DNA of 64,000 nucleotides, from NCBI GenBank assembly GCA_002937455.1, contig PTJZ01000003.1:1-64000 (forward strand), written 5' to 3'. A model generated the notes under the pieces. The model worked only from the letters and a program-made list of their open reading frames with translations. It did no database searches and was not told the origin of the DNA. The translations under genes were made by a program, and so were the position numbers. This document shows positions 1 through 9,177 of this stretch, piece by piece. Source of the DNA: Alphaproteobacteria bacterium MarineAlpha11_Bin1. GTDB taxonomy: Bacteria > Pseudomonadota > Alphaproteobacteria > MPNO01 > UBA830. Position 1 is the stretch's first letter. Every line of letters begins with the position of its first letter.

Positions 1-1
1 A

Positions 2-805
2 GCCGCAGGAATATTGCAAATTGCAACCGTCAGTATGACGAATGCAATCCGACAAATAACTGTCGAAAGGGGGTACGACCCGAGGGATTTCTCGTTGTTT
101 GTTTTTGGGGGTAGCGGTCCGATCTATGCTGCTGACTTGGCCCGTGAACTGGGCGTCGCGGAAGTCATTATTCCACCGGAGCCGGGCAATTTTTCGGCTT
201 TGGGTATGCTTCTCGCTGAAGCGAGACTGGATAGTGCTAGGACCATGATCCTTAACCTCGATGATGGGGCTCTGGGAAATGTTAAAATGGCACTTGAAGA
301 GATGGAAAGAGATGCGACGGCAACGTTGGCCCGGGAGGTGGCGGGATCAAAGATATTCCTTAACAGAAAAATAGACATGCGATATCGAGGTCAGAAGCAC
401 ACTTTTACCCTCGAGGTTGACAAAGTGCCTGATGATACAAAGGTGCTCCGAGATGAATTTGAACAATTCTATCGCAATAGATTTGGCCATTCGGACGATA
501 GTGCGGCGGTGGAAATCGTTGGCGTTCAACTGAGTGGTTTTGCGCAAACCATAAAACCCGATCTCGCAAGTCTTTATCGACGCAGCTCGAATAAAGTTAT
601 TGAGGCCCAGAGCCGACGTGTATTTTTCGGCGAGGAGAGCGGCTGGCGGGACACGCCCGTTTATCGGAGGGATGCAATACCTGTTGGTTTTGAAGCCAGT
701 GGGCCCCTAGTGATCGAGGAATACGGTTCTACGACCGTTGTCGGGGTTGGGGATCATTGCCGTGTGGGAGCTCTTGGTGAGCTGCGCATTCGAGTTGGTG
801 AATAA
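2..805 (+). CDS. hyuA: Hydantoinase/oxoprolinase family protein, A subunit, C-terminal part (truncated by window edge)
   Basis: The reading frame is open from base 2, so the gene starts left of the window; about 268 codons of a protein that is usually near 690 residues are visible. The conserved glycine motif FGGSGP followed by the helix YAADLAREL is typical of the C-terminal part of HyuA/5-oxoprolinase A. Known family members carry out ATP-dependent opening of hydantoin, 5-oxoproline or N-methylhydantoin rings, or acetone carboxylation, together with a B subunit. The B gene follows after 2 nt, which supports a co-translated heterodimer. The substrate cannot be deduced. The TTG at 14 is an internal codon, not the start. 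Confidence 0.88.
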   Translation, partial: AAGILQIATVSMTNAIRQITVERGYDPRDFSLFVFGGSGPIYAADLARELGVAEVIIPPEPGNFSALGMLLAEARLDSARTMILNLDDGALGNVKMALEEMERDATATLAREVAGSKIFLNRKIDMRYRGQKHTFTLEVDKVPDDTKVLRDEFEQFYRNRFGHSDDSAAVEIVGVQLSGFAQTIKPDLASLYRRSSNKVIEAQSRRVFFGEESGWRDTPVYRRDAIPVGFEASGPLVIEEYGSTTVVGVGDHCRVGALGELRIRVGE

Positions 806-807
806 AA

Positions 808-2571
808 ATGTCGAAAGAAACACATTCCGCTGTTGATCCCATTACACTGGAAATAATTCGCCGAGGGCTGATAGCGATTCCCAATGAAATCGATGCGAAT
901 ATCACTCGGACGGCATTCAGTCCTCTTGTTTACGAGTATAAGGATTTTGCAACTGGGGTCGTTGATCCAGAAGGTCGTTTGATTTCGCAAGGGGATGGAT
1001 CAATCCCAATATTTGTTGCCAATGCGCTCGGTAATGCGGTTCGGGATGGGCTGGAGATATATGGAACAGATGATATTTATCCGGGAGATGTCATTATATC
1101 CAATCATGCTGGAACGCTTGGTCAGCATCTCAATAACGTAGTCATGTACACTCCGATCCACGTGGGGCCTGATAAATCAGATTTGTTTGGTTTCATGTGC
1201 GTGCTTGTTCATTGGATTGATATCGGCGGCGGCGCCGTTGGGTCATGCAGCGCTACGGACACAACTGATATTTTCCAGGAGGGTATCCAATATCGGACTG
1301 TTAAGCTTTGGAATCGAGGCATTCGGAATGAAGAACTTTATCGTATTGTTCAATATAATACTCGGTTCCCGGAAATGGTACTCGGAGACCTTGACGCGCA
1401 ACTGGCAGGAACTGTTTCCGGTCGTGATAAGGTTGAAGCTCTAATAGTTCGTTACAGTGTCGAAATTGTTCGCTCGGCTATAGGATTGATATGGGATCAG
1501 TCCGAAACCGTAGCCCGCGAGGCAGTTCGTGCTCTCCCCGATGGCGTCTGGCAAGCCTCCTCTTTTCTGGATGATGACGGTGGCGGGGCTGGTGACCCGG
1601 TTCCTGTCAATATTGACGTTCGTATAAAAGATGATGCAATGACCATAGATTTCTCTGGTCTCGGCGGGGAATTGAGAGGGCCACTTAATTCAGGCGTGTT
1701 TGGCGGCGCTTATCCGGCGGCGCGTATAGCGTTTAAGATGTTGACTGCGCCAGAGGAGCCCGCAAATGAAGGGTGTTTTAGGCCACTTGAGATCATCATC
1801 CCCGATGGGACGTTTCTGAGCGCGGGGCCAACGGCGCCGATGGGACTTTATAGTGCTACTTTACCGACGGTAATCGATACAATCATTCGCGCGGTAGGGA
1901 AGGCTTCGCCGAGAGCAGTTGCCGGTGGTCACCATGCATCCTTTTCCGCCCACTGGTTCTTCGGGAATGACCCCCAAACCGGGAGCCTCTTTCAGCAGTT
2001 GGACACTGGGCACGGCGGATGGGGCGCAACTGAACATGCGGACGGTTCTGGTCCATTTAAAACGATGGCCCACGGCGATACCCTGGATGTTCCGGTCGAG
2101 GTTCAAGAATCTCTCAATCCTCTGTTAATCGAGTCAATTGGCTTAAGGGCGGATTCAGGAGGTGATGGGGAGAGGAGAGGTGGTCTCGGTACTGAGAAGG
2201 TTGTCCGCGCACTTACTGATTGCCAGGTAAGCATTCAGATTGACAGGACCGAATGTCCTCCGTGGGGAACGAATGGCGGTAGCGAAGGTGCTCCTGGTGA
2301 ATCATTTGTTGAACAGGCGGATGGCGAGATTCGGCGGGTACTGAAAGGCACTTTTCCGCTTTCGAAGGGTGATAGATTTAGGTTAAAGACCGGAGGTGGG
2401 GGGGGGTTCGGGCAAGCTGTAGACCGTGAGATGGAAGCTGTAAACGCTGATTTAAGGGCAGGTTATATATCGCGGAAATGTGCGGAGAAGGTTTACCGTG
2501 TAAAGTTTCACTCGGATGGGTCGTTAGACATTGGCGCGACGCAAGATGCTCGAAAATTTCTCGAGGACTAA
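808..2571 (+). CDS. hyuB: Hydantoinase B/oxoprolinase family protein
   Basis: A protein of 587 residues, the normal length of HyuB. The N-terminus begins with the family signature DPITLEIIRRGL and continues with a region containing DFATGVVDPEGRLISQGD, and a glycine-rich stretch (GGGGGFG) lies near the C-terminus. It is the partner of the preceding HyuA-like subunit, 2 nt upstream, and should act in the cytoplasm on a cyclic amide or a carboxylation substrate. The ATG at 808 directly follows the A-subunit stop. Hydantoin, 5-oxoproline and acetone-type substrates are all possible; the neighbouring molybdenum hydroxylase (3.2-6.1 kb) suggests N-heterocycle breakdown, but that is inference only. 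Confidence 0.92.
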   Translation: MSKETHSAVDPITLEIIRRGLIAIPNEIDANITRTAFSPLVYEYKDFATGVVDPEGRLISQGDGSIPIFVANALGNAVRDGLEIYGTDDIYPGDVIISNHAGTLGQHLNNVVMYTPIHVGPDKSDLFGFMCVLVHWIDIGGGAVGSCSATDTTDIFQEGIQYRTVKLWNRGIRNEELYRIVQYNTRFPEMVLGDLDAQLAGTVSGRDKVEALIVRYSVEIVRSAIGLIWDQSETVAREAVRALPDGVWQASSFLDDDGGGAGDPVPVNIDVRIKDDAMTIDFSGLGGELRGPLNSGVFGGAYPAARIAFKMLTAPEEPANEGCFRPLEIIIPDGTFLSAGPTAPMGLYSATLPTVIDTIIRAVGKASPRAVAGGHHASFSAHWFFGNDPQTGSLFQQLDTGHGGWGATEHADGSGPFKTMAHGDTLDVPVEVQESLNPLLIESIGLRADSGGDGERRGGLGTEKVVRALTDCQVSIQIDRTECPPWGTNGGSEGAPGESFVEQADGEIRRVLKGTFPLSKGDRFRLKTGGGGGFGQAVDREMEAVNADLRAGYISRKCAEKVYRVKFHSDGSLDIGATQDARKFLED

Positions 2572-2624
2572 GATGCCTCGGAGTTATGTTTGTAATCAGA
2601 AAACACTCTGCGGGTCGGCGGGGA

Positions 2625-3065
2625 TCAATCATTTCCATGATCAAGGTGTTTCCGGACTTCACGGACGCGCATTTCAAGTGCATCTTTTGAGTACGGCTCC
2701 GGCGGGCTATGCCCCCAAACTGGGCCAGGCCAAGCGGGGTCGCACTCCGAGCGCCCAACCACATGTATGTGAAGCTGGCGGACAATATTGCCCAGGACCC
2801 CAATATTAATCTTCAATGGATTATAGAGAATTTTGAGTATGTTAGCGGCAATGTTTGTCTCGTCGGATAACTGGATCCGGTCGTCACGGCGGAGATCTGT
2901 GATCTCATTTAGCTCCGGTATAGTAGGGACTAAAATTAGCCAAGCATAACGGACATCATTCATCAGTAGAATGCGACAAAGGTTGAGCCTTCCAATATCA
3001 ACGGTATCTGCAGCTAGTCGCCCATCAAGTTCGAACATGGTGTTGATAGAACTGGTAAATGGCAC
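2625..3065 (-). CDS. HIT domain protein (histidine triad family)
   Basis: About 146 residues starting at GTG, chosen because GAGAGG sits 8 nt upstream; an ATG nine codons later (3038) is the alternative. The protein has the short alphaproteobacterial HIT layout: FELDGRLAADT, then LCRILLMND, then a histidine motif LHIHVVGR, then DPAWPGPVWG. The usual HxHxH triad is present as H-I-H-V-V, with the first position of the classical motif replaced by leucine. HIT proteins bind nucleotides and hydrolyse nucleotidyl bonds. The gene stands alone, convergent with hyuB and divergent from the Fe-S gene. A catabolic role is not evident. Confidence 0.82.
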   Translation of the reverse strand: MPFTSSINTMFELDGRLAADTVDIGRLNLCRILLMNDVRYAWLILVPTIPELNEITDLRRDDRIQLSDETNIAANILKILYNPLKINIGVLGNIVRQLHIHVVGRSECDPAWPGPVWGHSPPEPYSKDALEMRVREVRKHLDHGND

Positions 3066-3232
3066 GGGTTTTCCTCTCTAATTCTATTAACGGCACTCTA
3101 TTTATAGATTGTTTACCCATCCTGATCTTATGGTCGCCCCAATCGCTGCAGCTTTCTTCTATGCGTAATACTATAAGAGAGGAATAGAGGCACAACCTTT
3201 TCCTCTTGGACCCGAGATGCGATGATAGGGGT

Positions 3233-3715
3233 ATGTCTGAGGAAACCGCCAAAATAACACTAACTGTTAATGGGACTCTCCTTGAGAGAACAGTGCCCGT
3301 GAGGCGACACCTTGTTGATTTTCTTCGACTTGATCTCAGTCTAACTGGTTCGCATCTCGCGTGCGAGCATGGGGTATGTGGCGCGTGCACGGTACGTGTT
3401 AACGGTGCAGCGATACGCGGTTGTTTAATGCTGGCGGTGCAGGCCGATGGGGCGGACGTGGTGACTATCGAGGGCCTCTCCGATAGCGGAGAAGTCGCTG
3501 ACCTGCAGGCAGAATTTGAGCTACGTAACGCCGCGCAGTGCGGTTATTGCACCCCGGGGATGGTCATCACTGCAGCTGAACTTCTCTCTGCCGGCGGTAG
3601 ACCCGAACGTGAGGCCATCCGCAATCACTTATCGGGTAACCTTTGTCGATGCACTGGTTATCAGGCAATTATTGATGCAGTAGAAGAAACTCTGAAGAAA
3701 AGGGTAGGGATGTGA
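3233..3715 (+). CDS. (2Fe-2S)-binding small subunit of a molybdenum hydroxylase (CoxS-like)
   Basis: The protein has 160 residues from the ATG at 3233. That start matches in position and sequence (MSEE) the equally long paralogue at 17790-18272, so the upstream TTG at 3206 is rejected. Cysteines 44, 49, 52 and 64 form the plant-ferredoxin-type cluster, and 103, 106, 138 and 140 the second cluster (CGYC ... CRC). This subunit passes electrons from the molybdopterin site to FAD. It overlaps the large-subunit gene by 4 nt (GTGA). No FAD (CoxM-like) subunit gene is adjacent, which is unusual for a three-part enzyme. Confidence 0.93.
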   Translation: MSEETAKITLTVNGTLLERTVPVRRHLVDFLRLDLSLTGSHLACEHGVCGACTVRVNGAAIRGCLMLAVQADGADVVTIEGLSDSGEVADLQAEFELRNAAQCGYCTPGMVITAAELLSAGGRPEREAIRNHLSGNLCRCTGYQAIIDAVEETLKKRVGM

Positions 3716-6084
3716 CAGTTGAGGTAGGCCGGCCTAAAACCACGCTGGTTGGCGGAGCGGTAACTCGCCAAAACGTGAAGCGGCTGATCCATGGGCGAGG
3801 ACAATATACCGACGACATTTCTCTTCCCCATATGCTCTATATTGCATTTGTTCGAAGTGCTTACGGCCACGCAAGGATCATCGATATAGACGCGTCCGCG
3901 GCGGAGAGTGCTCCTGGTGTCACTCGTGTGATCACGGGTAGCGAAGTTTCGAAAATTTGCAAACCAATGATCGCCATTGCTGCCCACAGACCTGGGCATA
4001 AATCAGCACCGCAACACGCATTGGCCATTGATCACGTCTGCTATCAGGGAGAGCCGATAGCGGCGATTGTCGCCGCCTCCCGAGCACAGGCGGAGGACGC
4101 GGCAGATCAAGTAATCGTTTCCTACGAAGAACTTCCCGTAGTCATGGATATTATGGAGGCGCTTGATCAATCATCTCCGCCAATCCACCCAGAACTGGGC
4201 GATAATCAATGTTTTGAACACACAGTGATTACTGGTGACGCCGCCTCGGCCTTTGAGACGGCTAAATTTACGGTGGAGCATGAATTCGAGTTTGGCCGGC
4301 ATACTGCAGTTACGCTTGAAGGACGCGCCATTCTTGCGTACTGGGACACCGTTGAAGAACGTTTGACGGTGCATCATTCTCACCAATCACCCTATCAGAT
4401 GCAGGATGTCTTCTCCCGTCATCTCGACATACCAGAACATAAGGTACGGGTGATTACACCGGACATTGGTGGTGGTTTTGGGCTTAAGATAAATGTCCAC
4501 GGTGAAGAGCTTGCCGTTGCTGCTATCGCCAAAATTCTGGGGAAACCCGTGAAATTTACTGCTGACCGGCTAGAGTCTTTCGTTGCCGACTGCCAAACAC
4601 GCGATCACCTTGGGACTGCCAAGATGGGAGTTAATGCCGATGGTAAAATCACGTCGATGGACTTTGAGAATGCGCTATCTGTTGGGCCCTACACAGCTTA
4701 TATCCGTTTCGGTTTAGCAGAGGGGATGATGGCAATCGCTTGTGCTGCCGCTCCCTATGCTCTGACAGATTACCATGCCCGCACCCGGGTTGCTTATGTC
4801 AATAAAGGCATTGTGGGCATGTTCCGTGGTGTTGGTGTTCCAGTGGGTTGCGCGGTCACTGAAGTGCTAGTCGATCAAGCCGCCGCGAAAGCAGAAATAG
4901 ATCCAGTTGAGTTTCGTCGTTTAAATTATCACAAGGATGAGGATTACCCTCTAACAAGCGTAGGTGGTTATGCGGCGAAGTTTATGTCGCTTCATAGGTG
5001 TCTCGACGCTTGTATCGGAATCATGAATTACGCCGATTTGAGGGCTGATCAAGCCCAAGGCCGAAAAAGGAATATTTGGCGGGGCGTTGGCGTGGCAACG
5101 TTCGTCGAGGCTGCTGCATTTGGACCTGTGTATTACGGACCGTCGGGTGCGCGAGTATCTACTCAGGATGGTTGTACAGTAAAACTGGAGCCGTCCGGGG
5201 TTGTTCGGGTTATGACTAGCGCAACTGATCAAGGTCAGGGCACCCTGACCGGGATCGCACAGATTGTGGGCGATCAGCTCGGTATTGGTATGGATTCCAT
5301 CGATGTTATCTCTGGCGATAGTGCGACAACCCCTTACGGCGGCGGCGCTTGGGCTTCTCGAGGGATGGCGATGGGTGGCGAGGCGGCGTTGCAGGCGGGA
5401 AAGGCTTTGAAAGAGAATATTCTCGATCTCGCAGCTTCTATATTGCAGACGTCGGCGGATTCTCTTACCCTGGAGAGGGGTGAGATTCGTGACGTTGCGT
5501 CCGGTGATGCACGTATGGATCTGGCTGAGCTCGCAAAAGTTGGGTACTTCCGACAAGATACTCTGCCCAGCGGGAGTCAACCTGAGCTTATGGTCACCCG
5601 TCATCATGTCCCGGATAGCCCTTATTACATTGCAAATGGTGTCCAAGGAGCGCATATCGAGGTCGATATCGACACAGGTTTTATTAAGCTTCTTGGTTGG
5701 TGGGTCGCCGATGATTGCGGTCGTGTGGTTAATCCGTTGATGGTCGATGAGCAGATACGCGGAGGCGTAATTCAAGGGATCGGGAACACCCTTTTCGAGC
5801 ACAGTCAATACGACGAAACGGGGCAACTTCTGAATGCGACATTGGCAGACTATCTCTTGCCTATGTCCGGCGAAATGCCTGACATAAAAATTGCCCATGT
5901 TGAAACGCCGCTCAGTAATACAGAACTTGGGGCTAATGGGATTGGAGAGAGTGGGACGATAGGCGCAATCGCTGCTCTTTGGTGTGCTGTGAATGATGCA
6001 CTTCGACCACTTGGCGCCCAGGTAACTAAGCAACCTTTCACGCCGGAACACATTCTCGATGTCATTTCAGCAGCGCGTGAATAG
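3712..6084 (+). CDS. Molybdopterin-binding large subunit, xanthine dehydrogenase/CO dehydrogenase-like family
   Basis: The protein has 790 residues and starts at GTG overlapping the small-subunit stop. The N-terminal aldehyde-oxidase a/b hammerhead region (about 20-140) is followed by the molybdopterin-binding domain with GGGFGLK near residue 260. The catalytic glutamate lies in GESG (about residue 746). The active-site loop near residue 369 reads GMFRGVGVPVG, which is neither the Cys-containing AYxCSFR loop of true CO dehydrogenase nor the usual form II AYRGAGR. It therefore probably hydroxylates an organic aromatic or heterocyclic compound or an aldehyde; the actual substrate is unknown. 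It is the most divergent of the three large subunits in the window. Confidence 0.92.
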   Translation: MTVEVGRPKTTLVGGAVTRQNVKRLIHGRGQYTDDISLPHMLYIAFVRSAYGHARIIDIDASAAESAPGVTRVITGSEVSKICKPMIAIAAHRPGHKSAPQHALAIDHVCYQGEPIAAIVAASRAQAEDAADQVIVSYEELPVVMDIMEALDQSSPPIHPELGDNQCFEHTVITGDAASAFETAKFTVEHEFEFGRHTAVTLEGRAILAYWDTVEERLTVHHSHQSPYQMQDVFSRHLDIPEHKVRVITPDIGGGFGLKINVHGEELAVAAIAKILGKPVKFTADRLESFVADCQTRDHLGTAKMGVNADGKITSMDFENALSVGPYTAYIRFGLAEGMMAIACAAAPYALTDYHARTRVAYVNKGIVGMFRGVGVPVGCAVTEVLVDQAAAKAEIDPVEFRRLNYHKDEDYPLTSVGGYAAKFMSLHRCLDACIGIMNYADLRADQAQGRKRNIWRGVGVATFVEAAAFGPVYYGPSGARVSTQDGCTVKLEPSGVVRVMTSATDQGQGTLTGIAQIVGDQLGIGMDSIDVISGDSATTPYGGGAWASRGMAMGGEAALQAGKALKENILDLAASILQTSADSLTLERGEIRDVASGDARMDLAELAKVGYFRQDTLPSGSQPELMVTRHHVPDSPYYIANGVQGAHIEVDIDTGFIKLLGWWVADDCGRVVNPLMVDEQIRGGVIQGIGNTLFEHSQYDETGQLLNATLADYLLPMSGEMPDIKIAHVETPLSNTELGANGIGESGTIGAIAALWCAVNDALRPLGAQVTKQPFTPEHILDVISAARE

Positions 6085-6239
6085 GGGCTGGCACTTCTCG
6101 GATCTGGACTTCTCCCGAGCTCTTAATTTTTCTGTTCAATAGTTAATATCAAGGGATTTCCCGATTATCTTACCATTTCGGATGCTTCCTTCTGTGAGAG
6201 CATGCACTTCTGGCTAAATTTCTATCTATCACGTTCGTC

Positions 6240-7505
6240 TCACGCTTTTTCCATAACACCTTTGGGTCGCGCCCAGAGGAATAGCGTAACCATGGAAAAG
6301 AGAAGAACGAAGGCGCTTAAACAAAGCGACCAATGAATACCGATTAGTCCGCCACCGAAACCGATGGTAAACCCGCTGAAAGTGCGAAATCCCAGACTGC
6401 CGACATTGAAAAGACCAATTGCACGACCACGTATTTCCGGGGGGGAATGAAGTTGGGCGAGCGTTCGTGTCATCGAATTGAATGAAAGATCAAGGAAGCC
6501 GGCACATATCAGAAGAGCAAAAGCGAGAATAAAATTTTCAGAAATTGCGAAGCAAAGTATCGCGAACGCCCAAAGACCACCTAATATGAATGAGGTACGC
6601 GTTTTGGCAGGCAACATGCTGCCGGCTTCGAGGATAATACCCGCCGTCATGGCGCCGATAGCGTTGGCTGCCAGCAGCAAGCTATAATATAGACCTTCGC
6701 CGCCGTACCCGAGGTTTCGAGCAAATTCTGGCATTTGGGGTTCGTGTGCGTTGCCTACAAAGAAGGCAGCGAGGCCGGCCAGAAAGGTCATCGAAAATAC
6801 AACCGGAATCCCCGAAATTTTTCGTAATGTTTCGAACATGTCTCGAAAACTTGACATGGCGGCAGCGGAAACTTCTCTATCTGTATTAATTTCTTTCGGA
6901 TTTTTAAATAGCCAAAGGGTCAATGGGAGATATATGAGAACGTTGATGAAAATGCCGACTGTCGGGCCGACGGTGATTATCATAGCACCACCGACCGCAG
7001 GACCTAAGAGAAGTCCTAGGGTCCGAGATGTTGCGAGAAGTCGGATCGCACTTTGTAGCTGTCGGTTGCCGACCACGTCGTGGACCAGCACCTGACCTGC
7101 CGGTGCCCACAGCACTCCCGCAAAACCGTGAACAATGAGTAGGATTACGGCATGCCATTTCTCGAGGCTATCCGTAGCGAATAGTATACCCCAACCAAGC
7201 GATACTATCATAAACAGGATCATGCCGGCTTGGATGATACGCCGCGGATCGTATCGGTCTGCCAAAGCACCCGCCCACAAAGACCCAAGAAGAAATGGCA
7301 ACCAATGCGCTATTACGGCGAAGCCGGCTAGGGAGGGGGACTCAAATACATTAAAGATGATCCAATAGCTGATAACGTGTTCTACGCTATCGGCCATCAT
7401 CGCTAACGCTGCGCCCAATAGGTATTTGCGCGAGGCTGGATAGCGAAGCGCAGCATAAGACCGGGTGTCGTGAGATGAAGGTTCGGTGATTTCTTCTTTG
7501 ATCAT
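6240..7505 (-). CDS. MFS transporter
   Basis: The protein has 421 residues and about 12 predicted membrane segments; a motif A-like loop, GALADRYDPRRII, lies after the second helix. The hydrophobic pattern and the long loop near the middle fit the DHA3-like drug/metabolite exporter branch. It is convergent with the molybdenum hydroxylase operon and upstream of the Dabb-domain gene on the same strand. No substrate can be assigned. A role in uptake or export of the compounds handled by the adjacent catabolic genes is inferred from position only. Confidence 0.88.
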   Translation of the reverse strand: MIKEEITEPSSHDTRSYAALRYPASRKYLLGAALAMMADSVEHVISYWIIFNVFESPSLAGFAVIAHWLPFLLGSLWAGALADRYDPRRIIQAGMILFMIVSLGWGILFATDSLEKWHAVILLIVHGFAGVLWAPAGQVLVHDVVGNRQLQSAIRLLATSRTLGLLLGPAVGGAMIITVGPTVGIFINVLIYLPLTLWLFKNPKEINTDREVSAAAMSSFRDMFETLRKISGIPVVFSMTFLAGLAAFFVGNAHEPQMPEFARNLGYGGEGLYYSLLLAANAIGAMTAGIILEAGSMLPAKTRTSFILGGLWAFAILCFAISENFILAFALLICAGFLDLSFNSMTRTLAQLHSPPEIRGRAIGLFNVGSLGFRTFSGFTIGFGGGLIGIHWSLCLSAFVLLFSMVTLFLWARPKGVMEKA

Positions 7506-7675
7506 GAAACGGAAAATTTGTCCTGGAAGTTGCGGGTTTTAAGGATCATGGCCCGGGCTCAGAGTGAAATTAGCATAGAACGGTCGGGCAGCTGAGACCG
7601 ACCCCATTGTCCGACCGAAGTGGCTACTCAGATCCAAGTTTCCTCGGTGGTTGGCATGTCGCCCCGTAAGCTAAA

Positions 7676-7972
7676 TTACGACGGTTCGAAATCAACTACC
7701 AAGAGGGTTTTAACGACTGGGTGCAAGATTTCCTGTACTTCCTTGTGCGCTGGATGTGGTCCGTACGCCGTGAGCGTATCTCTGTCTCGCATCGTAACAA
7801 TGAAAGCGTGGGTGATATCACCAGCACGTCCTGAAAAATCCTCCCCGCACTCGATCCTCTCTATCCCATCGATCTTTCCTTTTAGTGCGTTGACGGCGGC
7901 TAATGCATGTTTTTTTGTTTCTTTGTCAACACCATCATTAAATCCGAGCATTACGATATGTTGTACCGTCAT
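7676..7972 (-). CDS. Dabb (stress-responsive A/B barrel) domain protein
   Basis: The protein has 98 residues from the ATG at 7972, chosen because GGAAGGA lies 7 nt upstream; the in-frame ATG at 8011 lacks such a site. It is a single dimeric ferredoxin-like barrel: VQHIVMLGF at strand 1, then a helix, then a strand containing HAFIVTMRD, and a C-terminal KTLLVVDFE strand. Dabb proteins are small dimers; some act as cyclases or oxygenases, but most have no known reaction. It is divergent from the LLM oxidoreductase gene and may share its promoter region. The function is unknown. Confidence 0.8.
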   Translation of the reverse strand: MTVQHIVMLGFNDGVDKETKKHALAAVNALKGKIDGIERIECGEDFSGRAGDITHAFIVTMRDRDTLTAYGPHPAHKEVQEILHPVVKTLLVVDFEPS

Positions 7973-8108
7973 TCTTTGTCCTTCCGGTTTGTTTCCGCTG
8001 GTATCGTGCATGCTTCGCCTTCAGCTAACAAGTGCTGCCCTTGTCGGGAGTAAGCGAGGATGCGATTATTTACCACAAACTTAATGCACTTGAGAGGAAG
8101 AGGTAAGG

Positions 8109-9176
8109 ATGCCGTTGAGTGAAGAAATCATGGTAGGGGTATCGATCAATAATGTTCAGGGAATTACCGGTAAGACCTATTCGATACATGATCTGATTAA
8201 GGCAGGCGTTGAGGCGGAAGCAATGGGCTTTGACGGTGTCTGGGTGCATGATGCGATGATGGGCCGGCGTACGACAGCATCATTTTGTCCGATCAATGCA
8301 CTAACAGCGGTAGCCGGAAAAACGAGAAAAATAAACCTATGTACAGGTATTCTAACACCTCAGGTCCGCAACCCCGTAATGACGGCCCAGCAATGGGGTA
8401 CGTTATATGAAATCTCTGAAGGGCGCGCAATTATGGGGGTAGGTATGGGCGCCGGCACGCCAACGCTGATCAAACGAGAATTCGAAGGACTTGCGTGTCT
8501 GAAGCATGATACGACCCTTAATCCGGCGGAGCTCTACAAAAAAAGAGGGAAGGTGTTTGATGAATGTCTCGACATCATGCGCCGCCTATGGTCTGAGGAC
8601 AAGGTTACCTACAGAGGTGACTATTTCAACTTTAACGAAATCACACTAGGTTCTGCACGCCCGATGGAGGTGCCACCAGTTCTTGTGGGATCTGGTATCT
8701 ATTTTCCAACGCAGCCCGGTGGGCCTGTCCATCATGGCTGGAAGGAACATAATGCCGGCAAGTATCTACCTGGAAAATTAAGCCGAGTAGTTGATTACGG
8801 CGATGGATGGATTACGCCTCACGTAACGCCGGAAGAATATGCTAATCACTACGCGACCATTGAGAAATTGGCGGCTGAAAAGGGCAACGGGCGGAAATAT
8901 GGGCGCGCTTTCAACTGTTTTAGCTGCGTAAAAGACAGTCCCCGCGAGGGCTGGGAATCTGTTCACAGCCATCTTGAGGATTTTCATGGGCCGCCGATAA
9001 GAGACGATGTTGTAGACCGCTGGGCGGTTGCTGGACCGCCTGAGAATATTGCCTCGAGACTGAACGAGTTTATCGGTATTGGCGTCACCCATTTTCAATT
9101 GGTGATTGGTGATCCAGATCAATTTGGACAGATGAAGAAAATCGCTGATCAGGTTTTGCCTTTATTACATCGCTGA
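8109..9176 (+). CDS. LLM class flavin-dependent oxidoreductase (luciferase-like monooxygenase)
   Basis: The protein has 355 residues. The family signatures are AEAMGFDGVWVHD near residue 40, the RTRKINL-type strand (GKTRKINLCTG), RNPVMTAQQWGTL and GRAIMGVGMGAG, which together form the TIM barrel that binds FMN or F420. The start at 8109 has a strong GAGAGGAAGAGG-type ribosome site. The gene is 1 nt upstream of the CoA ligase, so the two are probably co-translated. Known relatives hydroxylate or oxidise organic substrates using reduced flavin; the substrate here is not evident, but pairing with an aromatic-type CoA ligase suggests a degradation route. Confidence 0.9.
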   Translation: MPLSEEIMVGVSINNVQGITGKTYSIHDLIKAGVEAEAMGFDGVWVHDAMMGRRTTASFCPINALTAVAGKTRKINLCTGILTPQVRNPVMTAQQWGTLYEISEGRAIMGVGMGAGTPTLIKREFEGLACLKHDTTLNPAELYKKRGKVFDECLDIMRRLWSEDKVTYRGDYFNFNEITLGSARPMEVPPVLVGSGIYFPTQPGGPVHHGWKEHNAGKYLPGKLSRVVDYGDGWITPHVTPEEYANHYATIEKLAAEKGNGRKYGRAFNCFSCVKDSPREGWESVHSHLEDFHGPPIRDDVVDRWAVAGPPENIASRLNEFIGIGVTHFQLVIGDPDQFGQMKKIADQVLPLLHR

Positions 9177-9177
9177 T

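Noticed and set aside
2531..2809. Reading frame on the plus strand after hyuB
   Set aside because: It runs antisense to the recognised HIT gene and the sequence is unlike any family; the HIT frame on the other strand is better supported.
4951..6051. Long minus-strand open frame of 366 codons inside the first molybdenum hydroxylase large subunit
   Set aside because: It lies fully opposite a clear family member and has no domain or start site of its own; an antisense shadow.
3712..6084. True aerobic CO dehydrogenase for the first molybdenum hydroxylase
   Set aside because: The active-site loop lacks the Cys of the AYxCSFR motif; the same holds for the other two large subunits.
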